Assembly (NCBI GenBank): GCA_022567015.1
Contig: JADFHR010000086.1
Coordinates: 1 to 11,729, forward strand
Direction: 5' to 3'
Source of the DNA: Pseudomonadota bacterium
GTDB lineage: Bacteria; Pseudomonadota; Alphaproteobacteria; Rhodospirillales; 2-02-FULL-58-16
DNA: 11,729 nucleotides
Part shown: positions 5,796 to 11,729 of the stretch, in pieces
How positions within the stretch are numbered: position 1 is the first letter of the stretch
Layout: every line of letters begins with the position of its first letter
Made by a program: the position numbers and the translations under genes
Notes under the pieces: generated by a model
The model's database searches: none
The model's input: only the letters and a program-made list of their open reading frames with translations
What the model was told of the DNA's origin: nothing

Positions 5796-7923
5796 CCTCC
5801 ATGTGGCGGTGTCCGGGTTCGGCGGCCTGAACAACCCCCACCCGGGGACCCCGGTCGCCCGCGCCCTGCGCCTAGGCTGGCGCGGGCCGATCGAGATCCA
5901 CGCGCTCGGCTACGAATCCCTGATGACCGGGGCCTGGATGCCAGGGGTCGCCGACCGGCTGCACGTGGTTCCGTCGCTGGCGGACGGCGACGAGGCGACG
6001 TTTGAGCGGCTGCTGGAGATTCACCGGCAGCACCGGCTGGACGCCGTCATCCCCTGCCTGGACCTCGAGCTGCCGGTCTACGCCCGCCTTGCCGAGCGCC
6101 TTGCCCGCGCAGGCATCAAGACCCTGGTGCCCTCCGCCGAGGCGGTGTACGCGACGGCCAAGCTGAGGTTGCCGCGGTTCGCCCACGAAAACGATATCCT
6201 GACGCCGAAGACGATCCACGTGCTCGACATGGGCGACGTGGCGCTTCACGCCGAACAGTTCGGCTTCCCGCTGATGATCAAGGGGACCGTCACCGGGGCC
6301 AAACGGGTCACCAACGTCGACCAGGCCTGCGCCGAAGCGAAAAGCCTGAACGCCCGGTGGGGCGGCGGCGTATTGCTGCAAGACGCCCTGGCCGGCGAGG
6401 AGTTCGTCGTCGGCGCGGTCATCGCCGGCTCCGGGTCCTGCCTGGGCCTCGTCTGCATGCGCAAACTGGGTGTCAACCCGGACGGCAAGGGCGTGTTCGG
6501 GTCCGTCGTCGACGACCCGGAGATCGTGCGCGAGGCGGAAAGCATTCTCGGCAAGCTTGCCTGGCGCGGCCCCCTGGAGCTGGAGTTCATCCGCCCCCCG
6601 GGCGCCAAGAGGCTTCATCTGCTTGAGATCAACTGCCGCTTCCCGTCGTGGATCATGCTGTCCCATTTCGCCGGCTGCAATCTGCCGGTGGTGCTTTTGC
6701 GCGAGGTCCTGGAACCGGGGGCGCGGCGTTCCCCGCCGCCGAAGCCGGGCACCATGTTCGTCCGCAACGTGCGGGAGACGGCGGTGCCCATGGACCGGGT
6801 CACCCGCCTTGAACGCTTCGCCACCGAAGACGGCGTGCCGCCGCTCCGGCGCCGCAACAGGCCGGGCGTCAACGGCGCCATACGGGTGGCGGTCACCGGC
6901 GTCGGAACGTTCGACGTCATCAATCCGGGCCTGGGCGCCGCCACCGCCTTGCGCGGGGCATCGGAGGTGGGCCGGATTTACGGTCTGGGGTACGGCTCGT
7001 TCGACTCCGGCCTGTACCGGGGCGACGTTTTCGACGCCGTCTTCCGCCTGCCCCAGGAAGACGACGCCGGCGCCCTGCTCGACCGCTTGCGCGCCATCCA
7101 TAAGGACGCGCCGTTCGACGTGATCCTTCCCTGTATGGACGGGGAACTCTCCCGGTTCCTGGACATCCGGCCGGACCTTGAGGGGCTCGGCGTACGCACC
7201 CTCCTGCCGTCGCGCGAGGCCCTAGACGGGAGGGCGAAGCCCAATCTTTTCACCGGCGACATGCGCCGTGACTGGGGCGCTTTCGAGATTCCGGAAACCC
7301 GCCGGGTGCGCTCGGAAGAGGATGTCGAGCGCGCCGTCCACGGCCTGGGGCTGCCCGTCGTCGTCAAGGGACCGGTGTCCGAATGCATCGCCGCCCATGA
7401 CGCCGGGGAGGCGATCGCGGCGTGGTTCCAGTTGCGCGAGAAGGGCTGTGACGAAGCGCTGGTGCAGCCCCTGATCACCGGCGACGATTTCGCCGTCGCC
7501 GCCGTGTGCGGCCGGGACCACGAGCCGGGCGCCATGCTGACCGTGAAAAAGCTGCTCAAGTGCGACCGCGGCAGCACCTGGGCCGCCGTCAATGCGCCGC
7601 AACCCGCGCTGGAAGCCGCGTTCGCCGACTTTCTCAGGGATCTGGGCTGGTGCGGACCGACGGAAGGGGAATTCATCCGCGACGAAACGCGGGAACGGTT
7701 TTACCTGATCGAGGTCAACCCGCGGTTCACGGCGTGGATTTCCTTTTCCGCCGCGCTTGGCCTCAACCATCCCCTCCGCGCCGTCTGCCTTGCCCTGGAC
7801 CGGCCCTGCCCGCCGCCGACCGCCCAGTCCGAGATGGTCTTCATGCGCAGCTGTGAGGAGTTGCCGGTCAGCGCCCGCGATTTCGCCGCCATCGCCAAGA
7901 AGGGATTCCTCCGTCATGGCTGA
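5782..7923 (+). CDS. tandem (duplicated) ATP-grasp ligase
   Basis: The 713-residue protein is two similar halves, about 1-360 and 361-713, each a pre-ATP-grasp domain plus an ATP-grasp domain, resembling the plan of carbamoyl-phosphate synthase large subunit but much shorter. In half 1, FPLMIKGTVTGAKRV (162-176, K167) would bind ATP, LAGEEFVVGAV (203-213) is the hinge strand, and LLEINCRF (280-287) holds metal ligands E282 and N284. In half 2 the equivalents are LPVVVKGPVSE (524-534, K529), ITGDDFAVAAV (565-575) and LIEVNPRF (642-649, E644, N646). Half 2 lacks a glycine-rich loop and may be weakened. ATP-grasp enzymes activate a carboxylate as acyl phosphate and join it to an amine or thiol. 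ATG 5782 overlaps the PqqD-like gene by 14 bases, with GGGGATGG at 5771-5778. The product is probably an amide ligase; the substrate is unknown. Confidence 0.86.
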   Translation: MKTLDLHVAVSGFGGLNNPHPGTPVARALRLGWRGPIEIHALGYESLMTGAWMPGVADRLHVVPSLADGDEATFERLLEIHRQHRLDAVIPCLDLELPVYARLAERLARAGIKTLVPSAEAVYATAKLRLPRFAHENDILTPKTIHVLDMGDVALHAEQFGFPLMIKGTVTGAKRVTNVDQACAEAKSLNARWGGGVLLQDALAGEEFVVGAVIAGSGSCLGLVCMRKLGVNPDGKGVFGSVVDDPEIVREAESILGKLAWRGPLELEFIRPPGAKRLHLLEINCRFPSWIMLSHFAGCNLPVVLLREVLEPGARRSPPPKPGTMFVRNVRETAVPMDRVTRLERFATEDGVPPLRRRNRPGVNGAIRVAVTGVGTFDVINPGLGAATALRGASEVGRIYGLGYGSFDSGLYRGDVFDAVFRLPQEDDAGALLDRLRAIHKDAPFDVILPCMDGELSRFLDIRPDLEGLGVRTLLPSREALDGRAKPNLFTGDMRRDWGAFEIPETRRVRSEEDVERAVHGLGLPVVVKGPVSECIAAHDAGEAIAAWFQLREKGCDEALVQPLITGDDFAVAAVCGRDHEPGAMLTVKKLLKCDRGSTWAAVNAPQPALEAAFADFLRDLGWCGPTEGEFIRDETRERFYLIEVNPRFTAWISFSAALGLNHPLRAVCLALDRPCPPPTAQSEMVFMRSCEELPVSARDFAAIAKKGFLRHG

Positions 7924-9295
7924 GCGGAAACCCTACCAGGCGCCCCTGATCGAGCCCCTGACGTTTACCGCGGTCAGCAAGCACCTGGCCGCGGACATCC
8001 TTCCCGGCGGCGAATTCGATGAAGACTACGACGTGGCGGACCTGCTCGACCGCTTCGGATCGCCGCTTTTCATCGTCTCGGAAAGCACCCTGCGCTCGCT
8101 GTACCGGGGATTCCGCGCCTGCTTCACCGAGGCCAGCATCGACACCCGCGTCGCCTATTCGTACAAGACCAACTACCTGCCCGCCATCTGCGCCATCCTG
8201 CACGAGGAAGGGGCCTGGGCCGAGGTGGTCTCGGGCATGGAATACTCCCTCGCCCGCGCCCTTGGCGTCCCGGCCAAGGAAATCGTCTTCAACGGGCCCT
8301 ACAAGAAGCGCGACGAGCTTGAGACCGCCCTCGGCGAAGGCGCGATCGTGAACGTCGACGGCTTCGACGACCTGGCCGCCGTCGCCCAGGTCGCGGCCAC
8401 CCTGGGCCGGCCGGCGCGCATGGGAATCCGCATCAACTTCCGCCACGGCCCGGCGCCGTGGACCAAGTTCGGGTTCAACGATGAAAACGGCGACAGCCAG
8501 CGGGCGCTCGAACAGATCGCCGGCGATCCCAATCTGGCGCTCGAACTGCTGCACAACCACAGCGGAACCTTTCTCCTGTTTCATGACGTGTACGCCAAGG
8601 CGGCGGACGTCCTGATCGACGCCGCCAGGCGCGCCCGGGAGCTCGGCCTGGCGCCGACCACGGTCAATTTCGGCGGCGGATACCCATCGACCAACCGGCT
8701 CAAACCGGCGTACGACGTGCCCGGCGGCACCCACCTGCAAGGGGACATCCTGTTCCCCTTTGCCGAGGCCATCTGCAGCCGCGTCAGCCGGGCCAAGGAG
8801 CTGTTCGGCGGCCGTCCCATCCTGATGCTGGAGCCGGGCCGGGCCCTGGTCGATTCGGCGGTGCAACTGGCCTGTACCGTGATCGCGAAAAAGGACATAC
8901 CCGGCCAAGGCAAGGCCCTGGTCGTCGACGCCGGGGTCAACCTTGTGCCTACCGCCTATTGGTACGATCACAAGGTCGACAGCCGGCCCCGGGACGACGA
9001 CCGGACGGACGAGTCCCTGGAGCCGGTCAATATCTACGGTCCCCTGTGCATGCAGATCGACATCCTGCGCGAACGCGCCCTGCTGCCGCCGACCCGCGTC
9101 GGCGAACCGATCGTCATCTCCAACGTCGGGGCCTACTGCCAAACCCAGTCCATGCAGTTCATTCAGCCGAGGCCGGCGACGGTGCTTCTCGGCCCCGAGG
9201 GGCCGGAAGTCATCCGCCGCCGGGAGACCTGGCGCGACGTCTTCCTGCGCGACGCGGTTCCCCAACGCCTGCGTCACCATGATTTCGCATTTTAA
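7916..9295 (+). CDS. fold-III PLP-dependent decarboxylase (LysA/BtrK-like)
   Basis: The 459-residue protein has all the marks of the alanine-racemase-fold decarboxylases. The PLP lysine is K84 in AYSYKTN (80-86). EVVSGMEYSLA (103-113) matches the D-v-v-S-x-g-E strand. HNHSGT (213-218) and NFGGGYP (251-257) bind PLP phosphate, EPGRALV (306-312) follows, and GPLCMQID (375-382) brings the catalytic Cys378 from the second barrel. NVGAYCQTQSMQF (403-415) contains Tyr407. The family decarboxylates diaminopimelate, ornithine, lysine, arginine or carboxynorspermidine; BtrK instead decarboxylates a glutamyl group on a carrier protein after an ATP-grasp ligase (BtrJ) has loaded it. The sequence alone does not give the substrate, but the ATP-grasp neighbour makes a BtrK-like role attractive. 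ATG 7916 overlaps the previous gene by 8 bases; the frame stays open upstream inside that gene. Confidence 0.88.
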   Translation: MAERKPYQAPLIEPLTFTAVSKHLAADILPGGEFDEDYDVADLLDRFGSPLFIVSESTLRSLYRGFRACFTEASIDTRVAYSYKTNYLPAICAILHEEGAWAEVVSGMEYSLARALGVPAKEIVFNGPYKKRDELETALGEGAIVNVDGFDDLAAVAQVAATLGRPARMGIRINFRHGPAPWTKFGFNDENGDSQRALEQIAGDPNLALELLHNHSGTFLLFHDVYAKAADVLIDAARRARELGLAPTTVNFGGGYPSTNRLKPAYDVPGGTHLQGDILFPFAEAICSRVSRAKELFGGRPILMLEPGRALVDSAVQLACTVIAKKDIPGQGKALVVDAGVNLVPTAYWYDHKVDSRPRDDDRTDESLEPVNIYGPLCMQIDILRERALLPPTRVGEPIVISNVGAYCQTQSMQFIQPRPATVLLGPEGPEVIRRRETWRDVFLRDAVPQRLRHHDFAF

Positions 9296-10940
9296 ATGCT
9301 GGTTCCAGGTCGTCTTGCGCGGCTTGGCCCAGGTCGCCTTCGCCGAGAGACCGATCGCCGGTGTCCTGGTGCTTGCCGGCATCGCCGTGCTGATTCCGGC
9401 GAGCGCCGTCGGCGCCCTCGCCGGCGCCCTGGCGGGGGCCGTCGCCGGGCGCCTTCAGGGCACCCTGAACCGGGCCCAGTGGGAAGCCGGCCTGTCCGTT
9501 CCCAACCCGGCGATCGTCGGCATCCTGTGGGGCGGCGCGTCGGCCAGCGGTGACGCCGGCATTCTCGCCCTCGCCCTGGCCGGGTGCATCGGACTGGAGC
9601 AGCTTTTTCGCCCGGTTCTGGACAAGGCGCGCCTGCCCGTGCTCTCGGCGCCGGCCATGGCGACGATCTATCTTGTCGCCTCCGTCTATGGGGTGTTCGG
9701 GGAGTCCTTCTGGCACGGTCCGCCGACCCTGCCCTTCGGCGACGCCGGCGTGGCGGCCGCCATTCTGCTCATCGGCGGCGCCATGGCGACGAAATCGCCG
9801 ATCGCCACCGTGCAAGTGGCCGTCCTCAGCGGCGCCGCGGCCCTGATCTCCGGATGGGCGACGGGCGGCGCGGCGCTGGGACTGGTGGGACTGTGGGGGT
9901 TCACCGTGGCGCCGGCCGCATTCGGCGTGCACGCGGTGTTCTTCGCCGGGTCCGCCGCCGGCGCGTGGGCCGGTCTGGCCGCCGCCGGCCTCGGCACGGC
10001 GGTCTGGGTCCTGTGGCTGGCGGGCCCGTTGGCGGCGGTGGCGCCGCCCCTTCTGGTGCCCTTCATCCTCGCTGTCTGGGTGATGATCGGGCTAGTCGCC
10101 CGCACCAACGGCCTCCTCGTCCTCGACCCCGGCCTGTGGGCGGCGGCCGGACACATCAGGCGGGCCCACGCGCGGGGCAGGCCGGTGGTGGCGCTGACGG
10201 GCGCCGGGATCAGCACGGCGTCGGGCATTCCCGACTACATTTCCGGAAGCTGGCTGCGCCCCGACTTTCCGGCCAGCGCCTATTCCTTCGAGCGCTTCGT
10301 GGCGTCCGCCCCGTGCCGGCGCGAATACTGGAACGCCTGCGACAACTTCCGCCAAGCGGCGGACAAGGCGCGCCCCAACGCGGCCCACCGCGCCCTCACC
10401 AACATGGAGCGCCAAGGCTGGCTGGCGGCCACCATCACCCAAAACGTCGACGGCCTGCACCACGCCGCCGGCGCCCGTTCGGTGATCGCCCTGCACGGTG
10501 AAATCGCCCACGTGAAATGCCTGAGCTGCGGATGGACGGGGGGCTGGCCGCCGTCCGGCATGTGGCGGCGATACGATCTGCATTGCTCGGAATGCTCCGG
10601 CTACCTCAAGCCGGCGGTCATCTCCATGGGGGAGAACATCCCGCCGGCGGTCTGGCGCGAAGCCGAACAGGCCGTCGCCGACTGCGGCGTGATGATCGTC
10701 GTCGGCTCGCAAATGGCGGTCTCCTCGGCCGTCGAACTGATCGCGAGCGCGCGCCGGGCGGGCGCCGACATCGTCGTCATATCCCTCGATCCTCCGGCCC
10801 GCTCCCTGGCGCCGGGCGACCTGGTCCTGTCCCACAAGGCCGAAGAGGCCCTCCCCGCCCTGGCCCTGTTGCTGGACTGCCCGGACGGACGCAGGTGGGG
10901 CATGATCCGGCGGAACGTCGCCTCGACCGGGACGGCCTGA
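9279..10940 (+). CDS. urea-transporter-like membrane domain fused to a sirtuin
   Basis: The 553-residue product has two parts. Residues about 8-285 are a polytopic membrane domain of the urea transporter (UT) type: GLAQVAFAERPIAGVLVLAG (15-34), E69-A-G-L-...-N76-...-VG, LPVLSAP (119-125), and the second-repeat counterparts LWGFTVAPAAF (205-215) and LLVPFILAVWVM (258-269). The usual GYN/GFN is altered to VPN and GFT, so the pore may differ from a true urea channel. Residues about 290-540 are a complete sirtuin: GAGISTASGIPDY (308-320), TQNVDGLHHAAG (387-398), catalytic H406 in LHGE, zinc cysteines 414, 417, 436 and 439, KPAVISMGE (444-452) and GSQMAVSSA (476-484). Sirtuins remove acyl groups from lysine using NAD. 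The normal Arg after PD[FY] is Ile321 here. The chosen ATG has no clear ribosome site and relies on coupling, with a 17-base overlap. Confidence 0.85.
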   Translation: MISHFKCWFQVVLRGLAQVAFAERPIAGVLVLAGIAVLIPASAVGALAGALAGAVAGRLQGTLNRAQWEAGLSVPNPAIVGILWGGASASGDAGILALALAGCIGLEQLFRPVLDKARLPVLSAPAMATIYLVASVYGVFGESFWHGPPTLPFGDAGVAAAILLIGGAMATKSPIATVQVAVLSGAAALISGWATGGAALGLVGLWGFTVAPAAFGVHAVFFAGSAAGAWAGLAAAGLGTAVWVLWLAGPLAAVAPPLLVPFILAVWVMIGLVARTNGLLVLDPGLWAAAGHIRRAHARGRPVVALTGAGISTASGIPDYISGSWLRPDFPASAYSFERFVASAPCRREYWNACDNFRQAADKARPNAAHRALTNMERQGWLAATITQNVDGLHHAAGARSVIALHGEIAHVKCLSCGWTGGWPPSGMWRRYDLHCSECSGYLKPAVISMGENIPPAVWREAEQAVADCGVMIVVGSQMAVSSAVELIASARRAGADIVVISLDPPARSLAPGDLVLSHKAEEALPALALLLDCPDGRRWGMIRRNVASTGTA

Positions 10941-10980
10941 GGGCCCCTCCACCCTATCCGAAAGGCCGGGATCAAGCGGT

Positions 10981-11008
10981 TTGATGGGAAGGCGGAAGGC
11001 GATATAAT
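10981..11008 (+). promoter_or_regulatory. sigma-70-type promoter of the acyl-CoA ligase gene
   Basis: TTGATG (10981-10986) and a perfect TATAAT (11003-11008) are separated by 16 bases. Transcription would start near 11015 and give a leader of about 100 bases. Just after the -10 box, AGGGC (11009-11013) can pair with GCCCT (11034-11038), supported by an inner CG/CG and AAA/TTT pairing, so the start region or early transcript may form a hairpin. No T tract follows, so it is not an evident terminator for the operon upstream. Confidence 0.6.
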
Positions 11009-11116
11009 AGGGCTCGGAGAAAGAGCATTTTCGGCCCTGTCGCCGTCCACTCGGCGGAGGCCGCTTCAAGCACATAACAAATCCACCGGGGCAGGGGCGG
11101 AGACGAAGACCGAACC

Positions 11117-11729
11117 ATGCAGATGCCGTTTGTCGAAAGGTTCGCCCGCGCCGCCCGGGGTCTGCTGGCCCCGTTGCGGCGCCCCCCGGTGCCCGAGCCC
11201 GCGGTGCGCCGGCATCCCTGGGAAAAGGTCTACCCGGAAGGCGTGGCGTGGCGGACCACGTTCCCGCCCAAGCCGCTCACCGCCCTGCTCGACGACGCCG
11301 TCGCCGCCTACCCGGGGAACCCGTGCGTCAGCTTTCACGGCAAACGCATGACCTACGCCGAGGTCGGCGACCTCGTCGTCCGCGCGGCGAAGGGATTCCA
11401 GGGGCTGGGGGTCGGCAAGGGGATCAAGGTCGGGCTGATGCTGCCCAACTGCCCATACGCCGTGATCTGCTTCTATGCCGTGCTCAAGGCCGGCGGCACG
11501 GTGGTCAACGTCAACCCCCTGTACGCGGAGCGCGGGATCGAGCGGCAGATCCGCGATTCGGGCATGTGCATCCTGGTGACGCTGAACATGAAGGCGTTGT
11601 ACGCGAAAGTGGTCGGGCGGCTCGATGACGGCGCGCTGGAGCGCATCGTGGTGTGCTCCATGAGCGACATCCTGCCGTTTGCAAAGAAAGCGCTGTTCGC
11701 CATCCTGAAGCGCCGGGAGACGGCCACCG
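11117..11729 (+). CDS. AMP-forming fatty-acyl-CoA ligase, N-terminal part (cut by window end)
   Basis: The reading frame stays open for 204 codons to the edge of the window. After a basic tail (1-32), the protein shows the usual N-terminal domain of long-chain acyl-CoA synthetases: HPWEKVYPEGVAW (33-45), KPLTALLDDAVAAYPGNPCV (52-71), GKRMTYAEV (75-83), GLMLPNCPYAVICFYAVLKAGG (106-127) and VNVNPLYAERGIERQIRDSG (130-149). The phosphate loop, the adenylate motifs and the CoA-binding end lie beyond the window. The enzyme would make fatty-acyl-AMP and then acyl-CoA for beta-oxidation or lipid synthesis. ATG 11117 is the most upstream sensible start; ATG 11123 is an alternative, and neither has a good ribosome site. 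It has its own promoter and is probably not part of the preceding operon. Confidence 0.88.
   Translation, partial: MQMPFVERFARAARGLLAPLRRPPVPEPAVRRHPWEKVYPEGVAWRTTFPPKPLTALLDDAVAAYPGNPCVSFHGKRMTYAEVGDLVVRAAKGFQGLGVGKGIKVGLMLPNCPYAVICFYAVLKAGGTVVNVNPLYAERGIERQIRDSGMCILVTLNMKALYAKVVGRLDDGALERIVVCSMSDILPFAKKALFAILKRRETAT

Noticed and set aside
7868..9382. A 504-codon open frame on the minus strand opposite the decarboxylase.
   Set aside because: The plus-strand frame carries every motif of the PLP decarboxylase family; the minus-strand product is low-complexity and unlike any known protein.
10941..10980. A rho-independent terminator after the sirtuin gene.
   Set aside because: Only a four-pair GGCC/GGCC stem is possible near the stop, and there is no T tract.

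Overview
The window is GC-rich (only one clearly AT-rich island, near 2400-2540) and reads as bacterial chromosome. Codon use, the CCA-encoded tRNA-Glu and the N-terminal style of the acyl-CoA ligase at the right edge suggest an alphaproteobacterium, perhaps of the Rhodospirillales type. This assignment is an inference from resemblance and not a search result.

Left part (1-2580), ordinary accessory genes: a tRNA-Glu(CTC); a leftward TVP38/TMEM64 (VTT/DedA-like) membrane protein; a rightward pirin; and a leftward small cupin that converges on the pirin gene. About 350 bases without a gene follow, ending in the AT-rich island with two perfect TTGACA boxes that should fire rightward.

Central part (2585-10940), the interesting block: a GNAT acetyltransferase (probable GTG start), then after 68 bases five tightly coupled rightward genes: (1) a 781-residue TPR lipoprotein, (2) a 92-residue PqqD-like protein (RiPP-recognition-element fold), (3) a 713-residue protein made of two ATP-grasp ligase modules in tandem, (4) a 459-residue fold-III PLP-dependent decarboxylase of the LysA/BtrK kind, and (5) a 553-residue fusion of a urea-transporter-like membrane domain to a complete sirtuin. 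Each of the four junctions overlaps by 4 to 17 bases, so the five products are probably made together.

My reading is that this is a little-described biosynthetic or modification system. A PqqD-like module would present a peptide or protein, the ATP-grasp enzyme would form amide bonds on it, the PLP enzyme would decarboxylate an amino acid or the aminoacyl conjugate (compare BtrJ/BtrK in butirosin synthesis), and the UT-sirtuin would couple a membrane channel to NAD-dependent deacylation. The GNAT gene upstream could supply the opposing acylation. The domain calls are firm; the pathway and substrate are inference.

Right edge (10941-11729): a short intergenic stretch with a good sigma-70-type promoter, then the 5' part of an AMP-forming fatty-acyl-CoA ligase gene that runs off the window.
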